This document shows positions 1 to 13,417 of a DNA stretch of 64,000 bases, in pieces. Made by a program: the position numbers and the translations under genes. The stretch comes from Tigriopus japonicus (Eukaryota > Arthropoda > Copepoda > Harpacticoida > Harpacticidae), in assembly GCA_010645155.1 (NCBI GenBank), contig CM021320.1:8715711-8779710 (forward strand). Reading direction: 5' to 3'. The notes under the pieces are model-generated. The model made no database searches. It saw nothing but the letters and a program-made list of their open reading frames with translations, and had not been told where the DNA came from. Positions within the stretch are counted from its first letter, which is position 1. Every line of letters starts with the position of its first letter.

Positions 1-175
1 GTAAGTCGCATTCATGCCTTTGGATTCTTTGAATTGCTTTTAAAAGCGTGCTAGTTGGCCATTCTCGTGAGTCAGAGAGCTCGAAAGAAAGTTAGAAGAG
101 TGGCATAAATCATGGGGGCCGAAATTACCAGGAAGTGGAACTCAGACACTTTTTTGTTTCACGTGTTGTTTGTAG
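1..175 (+). other. Intron beginning exactly at the window edge
   Basis: The window opens with GTAAGT, a consensus 5' splice site, and a polypyrimidine-rich acceptor ends at 175 (TTGTTTGTAG). The preceding exon of the rootletin/extension gene therefore ends at the base before the window. The ATG at 112 lies inside this intron and is not a credible start. Confidence 0.6.
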
Positions 176-3095
176 CCATGGCCAAGTTTCGCGAAAACTT
201 CCTGAAAACTCAGGTAAACTCTTTTGAATCGGAGGAAGAAGAGGAATCGTCATCTTCCTCGAACGAAATCAATGAAGAGCTGCTCAAGCTCAAGCGTGTT
301 CCGAATGAGGATGACCCACTTTTTGAGGATGCTTTTCCATGTAAGAAAATGGATTCGAAATATGAACTGTCAAGAAGTCATCGTTGATTATATTCCAGCT
401 GTCCCTCGTAATGATCGTTTGGATACGGTAGAAGAAGTCTCGGAACCACCTTCGTCCGAATTCATGATGGATTCGCTTCCCAACGAAAACGAACTCAACA
501 CCAGCATGGAAACCTCATCTTCATTCGATTTTCAGCCCGATTCTTTGCCCATTGACCGATCTTCAACCCAAAATGGTGTGTGAAATGGTTCAAGGTCCTA
601 AAACGAGATGTAATAACTCTTGAGGTGTCTTTTGGTAATGCAGGTCCTGGATCGATGACGAGTAAAGAAGAGGTTTATAGTGTAACCGAGATCGAGATCA
701 GTTATTCAAGAGAACTTGTGTCTAAAATGGAACGTAAGAGCTCGCAGAAAGATCGAAAAGGTAAGATTTCTCTAGTTTATTTAATGGCCTTGATCCTTTG
801 ATCTTGATTGGAATGTGGGGGAATCTGACACCATTTCAGAGTCCTATGTGAACATTGAACCTGCTGATGAAAAGTGGGTCATGTTTGAAGACATTGGGCT
901 GAGACCCAATGATCCTTTTGTATCCAAAGAGTTTGATGGAGACAATTGTGATGGGAACACCCCTTCGTTGAGAAAATTCGCTTCATTTTTCAGAGCAGGT
1001 CGGGAAAATGGGTGTTTGTGTCGTGTTTTTTTGATGAATGTTCACGAGTGGTTCGAAGTGTTAAATTGATAAATTAGGAGACTAGTCTCGAACAGGTTGA
1101 GAGCTAATTCGACGGAAGCGTAATGTTTCGTGTGTGTGAAAATTTTCTGACACATTTTTTTTTGGCAAAAGTGTTTCAGAAACGTGTTATCAAAATGTCA
1201 CGATTTTTTTGCGAGAGCTCTTTTCTCTAAAGCCTGAAAAGTCCTCATCTGATATCGTTATAATGTTCCTTGTTGCATGTTTTGCATGTTGTGTTTGCAT
1301 TTGTTCCCAAATCCGGCTTTCTTTCTCCTTCTTCCATTTTCCACTTCAAAAATTGTCGCAAGTCATTCAGACAATACCCTCTCTCGTTTCAGCGGAAAAC
1401 GACAATGATGGCTTTGAAAGTGACTTCATTTCTGGCCCATCCAATCTCACCATCCAGCAATCGGTATCGATCTCAGAGACCTCGGATTTGAGCGAATTGG
1501 ACTCGCTTAATCCGATCACCAGTGCTAAAACACACTCCCTCACCGTTGTTGGCCATGGTCAAGAGAATGGTCCTCCTCATCTAGCGACAATTCAACAACC
1601 CTCCTCGATGATTGAACCGAGCTCTTCTTTGAATGGAAACGAAGACGACAACCAAAGTGAAGACGAAGACGACCCAGTGATCCATGTGGGAACGAGTTTG
1701 GGCTTGGCTAGATTTTCGAAGGCCAAGCCGAAACTAATGAGGGAAGAGGCCATGCAAGGGAAATCAGGCGATAGTGCAGAATTCAAAGAAGGCCGACGAG
1801 GGACGGAAGAAGGAGAAGAAGAAGAGGAAAAGGAGGGAACCAATAATGAATCAGGTAAGAAAAGGGGCGAAGAAGCTTTTAAAGGAATGCAGCACGTTCA
1901 TGCAAAGCAGAGAGGAAAAGGAGGAGGTCGCCATGAAGGGGGGAGGGGAGAGTTGTAGACTTCAACATTTTTGAAGGCTCTCAGAGGGAGACTAATGTAT
2001 GCCATCATTTTGACATGTGCGTATGTGGAAAGGCTTTGGAGACTAACACCGAACTTGTAGTTTTTGATGTTTGTTCAGTATGTAAAGTGTGGCTTGAACA
2101 CTTACCCTTCTACGATCGAACCCCTTTCTAAGGCTTGTTTTGCTGTTAACCACATCCTGATCTGAATCGTTCGGTGTTATTAGCCCGACCCATGTGGGAA
2201 GTTTTATCGATCAAAGTGCGCTTCTTGAAAAAATAGGAACAAAGCTAAATCTGAATGTCTTAACAAATTCGCTTGAAGGGAGTGAAGAGGAAGAGAGTCT
2301 GAGTGTATCTCTGCCCAGTGGATGCAAGGATGAGGGTGATGTCTCTCCAGAATCGTCTCGACGGCAACGACTCCAATTAGCTCAGGTTCGAAGTGGAATT
2401 CTAAAACTGCTGAGTGAAGATGAAGAACGGGAGAACAGAGTAATCGACAAGGGTGAGACGAGCAAGTAAGTTTCATGTACACAAATAAATGTTAGTTACA
2501 TCCTCACATTATAAATACTTTACTATTATAGTTCTTCGTCGTTTTCCTTGGATCTCAAACCTCCACAAGAAGGCCATGACTATGTGATACACACTCCAGT
2601 TGAAGATGCCGATGAGAGACAAACTTTAGATGGCGTGGGAAGTTTGAACAGCTCTCCAGGAAGTAGTTGCGAGGATAACCTCAAGTTCAGCGAGAAACAC
2701 GAATTCGAGGTAATCAACATCAAAATTCCAAGCTCTAGCTTTGTTGCTAACATTTTTTTGGGTATAAACCCCCAGAATGCCGAGAAGGAGTCCTTGATTC
2801 CGGGTTCGTTGTCGTCGGTGTCCAGTGAGATGCCCCCGGCGGAAGCCTCACATCAGGCATGGTCAGCTACTAACCCGAATAATTCCAAGGCCGGTTCTCG
2901 CCTCGGTCCCCCCATTATGGCCCATAATGACAATGATAGCGGGATCGACCGTGAAACTGGATTAGCCTCGAGGATCAGCGTTCATTCGACGAGCAGTAGT
3001 ACCACGGCCAATACTCAGGCTCAACAACAGATTATTCAACAGCAACAAGCACCGCCAACCAAAATGTGGTCCAACTTTAAGAAACAGGTCAAAAG
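176..3095 (+). other. Acidic Ser-rich N-terminal extension exons (part of, or a gene upstream of, rootletin)
   Basis: Eight exons (176-340 to 2776-3095) encode about 600 residues of predicted disorder. There are acidic runs such as EEEEE and SEDEDDP, Ser runs, a DPF motif in NDPFVSKEF, and a Gln-rich stretch near the end. I recognise no domain. The first four introns are all phase 1 and 58-80 bp long. The segment 2710-2775 is open in frame but has GTAATC...CCCCCAG borders and intron-like composition, so I treat it as a 66-bp intron. The last exon ends in phase 2 at 3095 and joins the first rootletin exon at 3764 in frame. One phase match has a one-in-three chance of being accidental, so fusion into rootletin is inference. 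Confidence 0.6.
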
Positions 3096-6000
3096 GTGAG
3101 ATGAAATATTTCAAAATGCTATGTTAAAATCAAATAATTAGAGTAAATGAAAAAAAAACTATTTTTACATTCTTTGCGTATTTTATAATGCGGAGGTTAC
3201 GATTACGAGGATTACGAAGGAAAAGTTTCCTTGTAATGATATGAAAACTAAGGATTGTTTTGGCAGAATTAAGATGAATTAAGATTATCGATTGGGATGG
3301 TCAAAAGTAAATGTGAGTTATACCCAATGTTTCTTTGCGTACCATTTTTGGCAGTGGTGAATGCTCGAACACTGTCCGAAATAGTGTACCAATCAAAACC
3401 AAAAGGGCATCTTTGCACTTAACAAATGATTTTTTTGGCAGTAAAAAACGGTTTCAACGCTGAGTTTTAGCTTCAAAGAAATAATTTTGCGGGTTACAGT
3501 CATCCCAAACTTCTATAGAGTAAACTGCCAAGCCTCATCTCCGAGAGAGCCATCTTAAGTTCATACTAAGAGAAAAACTAGGTAAAGTGTTTGCTTAAAA
3601 TTGATTCCTGTTCTATGAAAACAATTATTTTAGAAATACAAGTGATTGTTCTCTTTTTCAAATTTTGATTTATCTACGTACATTTTAGACTTTGGCCTTT
3701 CCCAATATTGAAGTTCTGTTCATTTCTGCTAAAAATGCAAACTGTTTTATTTCTAATTTTAAGAGGGTTCGGTGGAAGTACGGGTTCTCTTTCGTCTCCC
3801 TCACCAAACTCTGAGGAGCAACAACACCCACCTCCAGTGACTAGTGGACATCTACATCATCATCATCAGTCACTTCCTTATCCGAATCGTGGTCATCGAA
3901 GGTCGTCTTCTGAAGTGGTTTATAGTCCCGAAGTGGCCGAAATGGAGTCTCCACGAGAAGGAGGATTTGTGGTGTCCGACCACGGGCATCACTTCCAAAG
4001 CGCTGCTATGATGAAGAAACACATTGGGGAACTGTACGCCAGATTGGCCAAATCAGATTCCGACAAGCAGAAAATTGCCGATGAAGCTTATCGGTAGGCA
4101 TTCAATGGTTGATTAGTTTGTTACTTTTAGTACCATGTTGTTTTAAATCATTTAGCCGCGCTCAAGCAATCAAACGGGATTGTGATCTCCAGTTAGAAGA
4201 CGCCAGAATGTCTCAATTGAGGCAAGCCGATTTGGTGGAGAAGCTCAAGGTGAGACTTCAAGGAAGACGTCAAGATTTCTAAAATGGTAATGATTGTTTA
4301 TTTGTTTTTCAAGGATAAGGTTGTCGAGTATCGAGACAAGTACGAAACTTCCAATAAGCGGCTGCTGGAGGTCACTCAAGTGGCTAATCAAGCTCAGATT
4401 CGTTTCAAGGACACCAACGAAGTTCTCATAACTCTGGAAGAGCGACTTCGAGCCACAGAAGTGAGTGTTGGTTTTAGACAAATTACAGACCTAATGAGAG
4501 ATAATCAACTCCCATGGAACTTTCTTTCACTCGTGCCTTCCTTTGTGACATGTCTTTTGTCGCGCTCCAACCTGGGAAAAGTAGTCCCATTTGTCCCACC
4601 ATAAATGACTTGTGATTTCCCTTGGTGATGATATAATCATGGTTTGCCAAGCTTTTAGTTTCTCCCCGTCTCGCTGTCCTTTTCTCATCCTTTACCCGGA
4701 ACTGTTCTCAAAGGTGTGGACTTGAAGCAAAAATTGTCACACCAAATTCTTTTCGGATGAAATGGCTCTTAAGCATGCATCAATTGTTTCCCTTCTGAAT
4801 TGAGACCGAAACTACGTTCTAATTTTATTGTAATGTTGAACGTAAAGTAAAAGAAATGTATAAATGACTGCTCGATGGAGTTCCTTGTCTAACAAAAGCT
4901 TTGGATTGGGTTCGAGATTCCTTAATCACTTGAGCAGAAAATATCTGAAAAATTTTTTCTTACAACTTATTTGACTCTTTTTGGAGGGAAAAACATGTAT
5001 TTTAGTTTCATTTAAAAAAAAAAAACATTTTTCGCTATTTTTAAGAAACTGAGTGTTAAGAAAATCGTTCTTTTTCCTGTCCATTTTATGTAACTTCTTT
5101 TTTCGTTATTGTTTCCACCCTCTGCTAAATAATTACCGTTGAGCCATCTCTGGTTAAGTTGTCCTTTTTCGAGAAAGCCCCTTTTAGCAACATGTGCCCT
5201 TGCCTTAAAAAAAAAGGTAGTCATTCAGCATTTGTAATGCACTGTGATGGTTTTGAAACGGGGGGAAAAGACCTTTTCTCCCCCTCATTTAGTCCCCTCA
5301 CTTCCTCCTCCTCCCGGTGTTTCATTCCCCTTGCGGTTTCATCATATGAGCCTTTGTGTGTGCTTATGTCCATAACTTATTGACAATCCAATGGTTGAGA
5401 CAAGCTGTGTTTGGCGAAAGGCTGGACTCATACTCGTGAGAAAGCATGTGAGGCGAATTTGAAGCAAGCAAAAATATTCCTTACCTTGGCCTTTTCTCAT
5501 CCCGCCTCGACAGAGGAAAAAGGTACACTGTAGATTCTCAGATCATATCGGTTTGTTCTAGGAGCGGAGGATCCACGATATTAAGCAACTTCAAGTGAAG
5601 ATCGAAGAGGAAGAGGAGAAGAACAAGACTCTGAATGAGGTGAATAATGTCCTTCGATCCCAATTGGAATCCGCCTCGAGGGCTAATGAGAACTTGGCTC
5701 GAGATCTGAGCAAGATTTCGACAAGCTTTCAGCAATTCAAGGATCAACAACATGAGAAGGTTGGGTTGATCAAGGTCATTATTATTCGTCTTTGTTGTAT
5801 GACATTGATTTCATGTTTTTAGGAAAAGAAAGTCTTCAACGAGAGCCAGGTCAGATTTTCGAATGATGTTCAAAGTGTGCGTGAGTTGAAGCATTGCATT
5901 TCCACGTTCAAAAACCAATTTCAAGACATCAAGATGAACACGGAACAAGAATTGGCCCAACTGAAGAGTAAGTTTTGATGGTTTATGTCAGATTTTGTTC

Positions 6001-9000
6001 CAAGGATCTAGTTGCAACTGTTTGTTCAGATGAGCTCTCCAAATCCTCAAGAAGTTTGACCACGGCTTGTTTGAATGTGTACACTAAATCCGGATATTTG
6101 GACATCAATGGACAAAGTGTTCATGTTGGAACCACTCAGGACCTCTATTCTCAGGTAATTAAGTAATGATTCCTCTACGTGATGTTGATCAAATTTAGAT
6201 TATGCGTTTTTCCAAGTTGGAGAAGGTCAAACTTGAGAAAGGTTTGATGGAAAGGAAGAATGATAATCTGGAAGAAAAGTACAAACTCGTTCAAAAGTCC
6301 ATGAAAGAGCTTCAAAACACGGTGAACACGCTCGAATCCGAACGATCCACACTCAGTCAACAAATCGAGGAGCTCAAATCCAAAACTGAGAACCTTTCCG
6401 AAGCCAGTTACAAAGCCAAAACCCTGGAATCGCACAATTCTCGCCTGCAAAATTCCCTCTTTGACATTGCTCAAATCGTTCTCGATGACGCTGACAAAGA
6501 TGATTCCATGGTAGATGGACCCCATCTCTCGACCTCACTCACAAGATCCGCCTCCAAACCGCATCTCCGAACGGGGTAAAATCAAATTAAAAACTATTTT
6601 TTTTTTAAATTTGATGAGACGATGTGATTTTACCATTAGCTCCCCGATGAGAAGTCGAATGGGAGCAGACTCTCATCGCCGAACGCGATCGGCCTCTCCT
6701 GCGATGATGGAATCCACATTAACCGCCGTTCAAGCTGCTTTGAATCGCCGACAACTTCAGGTACTAAAATATAACCAACATTTTATGTTCTAGAGATCTT
6801 GTTCCTAATCCAGATTTGACTCCTTCAGATTCATGATTACCGAACCAAATTGACCCAAATCAAGCAAGTGAACGACCAATTGAGTAAGGAGGTCAAGATC
6901 AAGACCGAAATTTTGGAGACGGTTGAGCATAAGTTAGATCAAGAGCGTTCCAGTTCAGATTCAATGAAGATACGTTTGGATGAGATTTCTCGAGAGAAAA
7001 TGTCCCTGAACGAACGAGTGGAGTTGCTTCTGGTTGAAAAGACCTCTTTGGAGCGATTGCAAACCAACTTGAAAGATGAACTGGAAAGTGTGTCCAAGGA
7101 AAAGGATGTGATCACCGAAGCTTTCAGCAAAACCATGAAGGACCTGAAAGCTTCTCAGAGCGAGATTGAGCATCTATCCGAGCGAACTCGATCCCAATCT
7201 AAGGATTTAAAAGAAAAACAAACCCTCATTGGCCAATTGGAGAAGGTTGGAAGTCAACTTCGAGACGAATTGCTCTCCACGAAAGAGGAATTGACCAAAG
7301 TCAAGGAACAATTGACGGCCTTGGATCAAGAAAAATCCGAAACAGACCATGCTGCTGCCAATTTCGAATCAAAAATCAGTTCCACCCAATCAGAAATGGA
7401 GCGGTTCCAAAAGGAGGAGAAGCGATTGAAGAATCATATCCGCAAATTGGAGGAGCTCCAAAAGCAATCTCAAGAGCAACTTAAATCTTTGGAGGACCAG
7501 ATTGAGGCTTTGGAGGAAGAGAAGATCCAATCGAAAGTCGACATGGCCGATTTAAAAGGTACCATCGAGACATTAAAAGAAGAGATCCTAGCCAAACAGG
7601 AAGACGGTGACAAGCAAGCCAAAACATTATCTGCCCTTCAAATGCGATTCAAAGACGAATCTCAATCCAAAGATAAAGTAAGTTTCTCTTGGTTCCTTTG
7701 TCGACAATCATTATCATTTTCGTTAATTTTCTTCTCATTTAGTTGGAAAACGATCTCAAAAATGTGACCAAAGCAAAAGACGACTTGGAGAATCAGTTGA
7801 CGAGCATTCAGCTCAAAAAAGATGCTCTTGAAGATGAGGTATCCCACACGAGGAAAGAGATGCTCGAGATCAAAACCCATTTGGAGAGGGTCAACGAGGA
7901 AAACGCCAAATTGAACAAGCACAAATCCGAACTTGAGGTTCGAGTGGAACATGTGGATAAAGAGCTCAAGACCTCTGAGGAAAGACTCGCCTTCGTACGA
8001 TCCGAAAAGGCCGAACAGAACGAAATCATCGACGATTTAAACTTTGAATTGAGTAAGAAAGACCAAGAAATGCGGAGTTTTCGAATTGATTAAAGAACCT
8101 TTGCTTGATTATTTGCAGGTCAGCTACAAAAACAAGTCAAAGAGTTGGAATCCGACAAGACTGATCTCGAATCTGCCAAAGAATCTCTTCTTAAGGAACA
8201 TAAACGTACTCAAGAAACCCTTAACGAAACTTCGACCAAACTGGATATCCTCAAGAAATCTCACGCTGAAGACATCGAAGAACTTAAAGATCGGTCAGTC
8301 TCACAAACTTTACTCTCCATCTTCACTCTGTTTGACGTAAATCGCAATCACATTTTTTTTCAGGCATGAAAAGCTCATTTTGAAATTGAGAAAGTCATTA
8401 AGTGAATTGGAAGAGGAGACCAAAACTGACAAAGAAGAAACTCGAAAAGCTTTGGAAATGGCTCATGCTCAAGAATTGACCAACTTGACCAAAGAGCTTG
8501 ACGACGTCAAATCCAGGTTAGAGAGCGAGAATGCGGATCTCATGGCTCAACTAGAAAGAATCAAGGAATCTCAGGAAGAAGAGATGATCCTGGTGGAAAA
8601 CGAAAAACAACAGACCCTCACATTGGCTCAACAAGAACAAACGTCCTTTAAAGAAAGGATCGATCTACTCACTCAAGACCTTGAAAAGTCTCAAGAAGAT
8701 TATGACAGGGTCAAGCGAGAATCCTCAGCGCGACTTGAAAAAGATCGCAGTCAAATCTCCGAACTTCAACTCGAAGTTTCACGTCTTAAGAGTCAATTGG
8801 AAGAAGCTCTGGCCAAATTGGATGGAGAGAAATCCCTCTCTGAGGGTAAGATTCGCGGGGAGCAAAAGGCCAAATCCGATTTGGAGAGCCAAGTCAACAC
8901 TTTGAAAACCACGTTGAAATATGCCAATGAGAAAGTGGACAACCTGGTGGAGGAACTTGAAGAAACTCGAAGAAAACTGGAATCCTCTGAGGAGCGAAAA

Positions 9001-12000
9001 TCCAGTTCCCAATCTGAATTTGCCGTCATGGAGAAAGAAATTGTCGAGTTGAAGACCAAGATCTCGCGATTGGAACGATCCAAAGATGTCTTGGAGAAAA
9101 CCAAACAAGAGTGGGAGCTCGAGAAACGCGATCTGACCAAGAAGATCTCGGAAAAAGAGACCTTGATCACCGATCTTGAGCTCCGCGATTACGACACCAG
9201 AAAAGAATTGGACGAATGTCGGGAACAAATTGATCTCTTAGTGGAAAACAACAAATCCGTTGATCAAGAACGGAGCTCTTTGAAATCCAAACTCCGCAAC
9301 GTTCAAAACGAATACCGTCAACTGGAAATCGAACACGAAAATATCAAGGTAAACCTTTTAAAGTGAAACTAATAGAAAGAAAAAGGGATTCGAAAAGGTT
9401 CTTTTTTCTCAATTATAGGAACGGTCATTGTCGGAAGAAGAGCAACGAGGTTTGACTCGCCGCGAATCTCAGCAACTCCGGGTTCGAATCTCGGAGTTGG
9501 AAAGCATCCGCGATGCTCTGGAACGCGAATTGGTGAGTGCCAAATCGGCCATGAGTGGGGAAGAAGAATCCATGCGGACTCGAATTTCCACGCTTTCCTC
9601 GGCTTTGGAAGAGCTCCGAATGCGAGAAAGAACCCTCGAAGATCAACGCCATAACTTAGAACTTGATCTAGCAGACTCTCGTCAAGAAATCAAAGACCTT
9701 CGAGTGGCTCTAACTGGACACGAAGGCAAAGTGAAAGAGCTCAACTCGACCGTTCTTCGGTTAGACACGAACAAACGAGAGTTGGAAAGCAAACTCTCCA
9801 CCGTTTGTGGAATCCTTCGGGAGGTTCGATCTGGAAATCAAGGTTATGGAGGCTCATCGGGATCGCCCACGAGATCCAGCAGGATGATGGGCTCTTCCAG
9901 AAGAGGGCGGAGTCCTTCACCTTGGCAAAAGAGTCATTTGAATCAGTCAGGGATGTCCTCGGGAGCTCCGGAAATGGACGAGTTCAATGTGGAATCCGTT
10001 CGCGGAAATGTGCGCGAATTGATGACCAAAATCTCGATTACAGAAAAAGAAAGGTAAGACTAAAAGAAATAGATTGGTTAACCCTCTAAGAACCAAGCGA
10101 TATGTTTCCAATGTGTGACATTGGGTATAAGAGGGATAATTATGGCGCAAGTCCTTAGCATCTGAATCCGTCTTGCATTTGGAAACTTCATTTCTCTTTT
10201 GAGCTCATAAACCTTAAAGTTTTGCTTTGATTCGCAATCAATAATATTCCATTGTCCGCCGAGTTTTGCTTTTCGTGATTCACTTTAGAAGCTTAGATAC
10301 ACTTATTGAACCAATCCAGAATGCTTCATTAACGATTGGATTTCTATAAAAACCTCAGCCCTAATCTTTGGTTACTTGTTTTTATCCAACAGAGACGATG
10401 CTCTCAATCAGCTCAAGACGATTAAACGCCAAAGTGATGATCTGATGGTTCAAAATGTCAGTTTGGAGCAACAGCTTCAACGAGAGCGTGAAAAGATCCT
10501 CGGCTCTGAGGAGCAATTGCGGAAATTGGAGCAAAAAATATCAGTCAGCGACATCAATCTCGCTAGTCAGGTGAGGAAGAATTTGAACTTCAAAGGGGGA
10601 GGACGACGACGACCGAGAAAATGGTTATATCTAATCAATATGCGCTGTCTATTTTTCATTCCGTCATTCAGGACGAAGACCTTTTGAGGAGGGAACGCGA
10701 GTTGAAAGAGATTTCCGCAAAACTAGAGCAAACCTCCCAACAACTCAATGACTTCAAAAGGCAAGGGCTCACCAATAGTGAAGGGCTCAAACGATTCAAA
10801 GAGAAGGAACTAAGTTGGAACGAGGAGCGAAGAAGACTTCAGGTAAGATAGATAGACAATCTCTTGACTCCTGGATGTACTTACCAAATCCATGTATTGA
10901 CGGCGAGTTTCCAACTCTTTCCTAGGATGCATTGAACGATGCCGAATCTCAATTGGCTCGATTCGAAATTCATCGGAAAAGTGTGGATGGCGATCAGCAG
11001 CGCTTGCAATTTGTCATCAGTGAAAAAGATCAGGAAATCAAGGTAGGCCAAGAAGAAGACTTTGTTAACCAAATGTCATTGTAAAACTTTTTGTTGATAA
11101 GTCCATTTCGTGCCTTTTGGTTTTGTGTCTTAATGTTAAAATAGTTCATTATAATCAGGAGAAAGAGTGCCCAAATGAAACGCACCATCTATGGAAGATG
11201 CTTTTGAAATATTTACGAATTGAAATTTAGTTCTGAAGAAAAATAAAACCTTTACTTTCAACCATTAAAATATTTAACTTTGGTCTCTGTAATATGATGC
11301 TCTAAATGAAAGATATTTAAAATGATGATTTCGTGTTGGTTAATTGCAGTCTCTGCGGTCCAAAGTGGATAGTTTGACGAGTGGCGTCTCCAAGCTTGAG
11401 GACAAATGCATTCATCTAACTTCCAATGTGGACCAACTCAATATTCAATTGGAGCGAAGTGCCCAAAATGAAAGCGATCTCCAAGCTCGAGTTCAAGAAC
11501 TCAGTCGATCCCTAAACTTCACGAGTTCCAACACGACGGGAATCCAAGAGGAATTGGAACAACTCCGGCGAGCTTTGAGTAGTGCCGAGAGTGAGAAAAA
11601 GGTGAGTGAAAAATTAAACGTTGACTTGTCTTCATTTCCATGGTTCCTCCATGTTTTATGCAGATTCTGGAGGATCGCTTGGAATCGGCTCGTCAGCAAC
11701 AACATGACATGAAACAATCGGGACGTAATCTCCACAGCAAACTCGAGCAACTCGAGGCCGATCTTCAGCGATCCGAATCGAAAGCCAATCAATTGGAACT
11801 TCAACTCCACAACTCGAAATCTTACCTCGAATCCAATGCCAACGACAACTATCTCAAGGAAGAACTCTCGCGATTGCGTCGAGAAAGCGATCAAGCCAAG
11901 GACAAAATCCGCGAACTCAACAAAATGGTGCGGAAAAATTGACTTTATCTTCATGGAAACCCAAGTCACTCCTTGGCTTTGATTTGATTCTAGGTGTCCC

Positions 12001-13417
12001 ATTTGGAAAAGGATAAATCAGATTTGGAGCGTCGACTCCAAAAATCACCGGGTGCCATTTTCAGTCAGATTGCGGATGATTCCGTGGATCAAGTGGATCA
12101 CCCTGTGATTCGCTCTCAAATCCCGTTAATGAGCTCTCAAGTTCGTGGACAGGAACGGGTTCGACAAACTCAATTACAAGTGGGTGAGTACTTGGTCAAG
12201 ATCCGGATCCTGGAGCAAGAAAATGAGCGACTTCAGCGAAAAATCCGGGGTTTGGAGACTCAATTGTCGGAATTGGAGCATTGTCATGGGGTGAGGATTC
12301 AGGAACTGCTCCAAGAGCGTCGAAAAGAACGAGAAAAGGATGGAAAGAGACAAAAAGAATCGTTGAGGAGTGTGGAAGACTCGTTGAAAGCTCGAGAAAA
12401 GATCTATAAGGAGAGAATCAAGGGCCTCGAGGATCAAGTGGGCGTGTTGAAAGAGCAACTGTCGAAGGAAATGCGCCGCCGACAGGCGTTTATTACTGGT
12501 AAGGACTGACTAAAGCGTGACAACGCGTTTATTGATACAACTTTGTCTTGTTGAGAGCGTAATGGGTTTGTCAATATGCTGTTAAAAAAGGCCCCGAGTA
12601 CGTACACTGGTTTATTGGAATATGAATAAAGGCTTGAGAACACCTTGGCAGGATTACATTTTGAAGTGAGACTTTCAAGACAGATCTGCATAATTTTTGT
12701 TTCATATCCGTAAATTGTCGGCGAACCTCCTGTAGTCTTTCCAGACATTGTTTTGTTATATTAAGAAAATTCAATTAGGCCTTTTCTGGAAGACTTGAAA
12801 AAGGTCGGTTATAAGGTGGAAATGCCGAAAGCGAGTTATCAAGTTGACCAAATAGGAGTTTAAAAAAGGCAGACTAAATAATTTTCAACATTATGACGTT
12901 TATTTAGTTTTTTACGTTTAATGCTGAATTACATTTTTAGGCATATTTTTCAGGTTGGATCTTCATGCGAAAAAAAAACAATTTCTTAAAACCCGAAAAA
13001 AAAATTTCTGCAGCAAATTGTTTCAAATATTCCTCTCAGGGATCCCAAAGATTAAGAAAATTCAAAACCAAAAGTTCAAATATACGATGGAAATCTTAGC
13101 AATCCGATATTTTGATATTATATTCTAATTTCTCAGGTACTTCGGGCATTTCGTCGGAGATGAGCGAACTCCGACAGAATCTTGATCAAAGCTTGTTCAA
13201 TGTCTCGACGCCCATCTCACGAATAGACGGCCAACTCTTGGATCGTGAATCCCAAAGATTGAGTTCCACCGTGTCCAAATACGGCGAGGATCACATGAGT
13301 CGTCTAACTCCGTCCAGAATCTCCATGCGAGGAGCTTCGTCCATGGAAAATATCCATCGACAAACAACCTCATCTAGTCGACCAACCAAACGGGTTTTAG
13401 CTTTTGACCATCAATGA
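176..13417 (+). CDS. CROCC: Rootletin-like ciliary rootlet coiled-coil protein (multi-exon, 5' end outside window)
   Basis: Rootletin polymerises into the striated rootlet that anchors the ciliary basal body and links centrioles. I read these exons: 176-340, 399-575, 644-760, 840-998, 1393-1854, 2237-2465, 2532-2709, 2776-3095, 3764-4093, 4156-4249, 4314-4460, 5562-5759, 5823-5967, 6030-6154, 6199-6575, 6640-6760, 6829-7677, 7743-8052, 8119-8293, 8364-9348, 9419-10053, 10393-10570, 10672-10842, 10926-11042, 11350-11601, 11664-11927, 11994-12498, 13137-13417. All junctions are GT-AG and keep one frame, giving about 2,687 codons before the stop at 13415. From exon 3764 on it is almost unbroken heptad coiled coil rich in E, K, Q, L and S. 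The exon at 6640 carries the rootletin-like segment LTAVQAALNRRQLQ. A Ser/Arg/Gly break lies near 9840-9960, and the tail is Ser/Arg-rich. That part alone is about 2,085 aa, close to vertebrate rootletin at about 2,000. Exons before 3764 could belong to a separate gene. The start of the exon at 2237 was chosen by phase, because an alternative acceptor at 2183 gives a stop. Confidence 0.9.
3096..3763 (+). other. 668-bp intron joining the N-terminal extension to rootletin
   Basis: The intron is AT-rich, with donor GTGAGA after 3095 and acceptor TTTTAAG at 3763. I see no coding signal in it. If two genes are present, the rootletin promoter and first exon should lie here. Confidence 0.55.
4461..5561 (+). 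other. Rootletin intron of 1.1 kb, no other gene seen
   Basis: The donor is GTGAGT and the acceptor is TTTGTTCTAG. The content is AT-rich and non-coding with poly-A and poly-T runs. The short open frames here have no coding character. Confidence 0.6.
10054..10392 (+). other. Rootletin intron, nothing else seen
   Basis: A 339-bp phase-2 intron with donor GTAAGA and acceptor TTTTATCCAACAG. No repeat or gene was noticed. Confidence 0.6.
11043..11349 (+). other. Rootletin intron, nothing else seen
   Basis: A 307-bp phase-0 AT-rich intron with donor GTAGGC and acceptor GGTTAATTGCAG. No coding content. Confidence 0.6.
12499..13136 (+). other. Last rootletin intron, nothing else seen
   Basis: A 638-bp phase-1 intron with donor GTAAGG and acceptor TTTCTCAG. 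AT-rich, with A-runs near 12970-13000. No gene is recognised on either strand. Confidence 0.6.

Noticed and set aside
1774..1974. Lys/Arg-rich plus-strand open frame overlapping the extension exon
   Set aside because: It is the alternative frame of a GAA/GGA-rich low-complexity stretch and does not continue into the next exon.
2184..2236. Alternative upstream start of the rootletin extension exon (acceptor at 2183)
   Set aside because: Joining it to the exon ending at 1854 in the required phase gives a stop within 17 codons. The acceptor at 2236 keeps the frame.
6939..9228. Long minus-strand open frames opposite rootletin exons
   Set aside because: They are antisense shadows of the coiled-coil coding sequence, whose codon bias leaves the complementary frames open.
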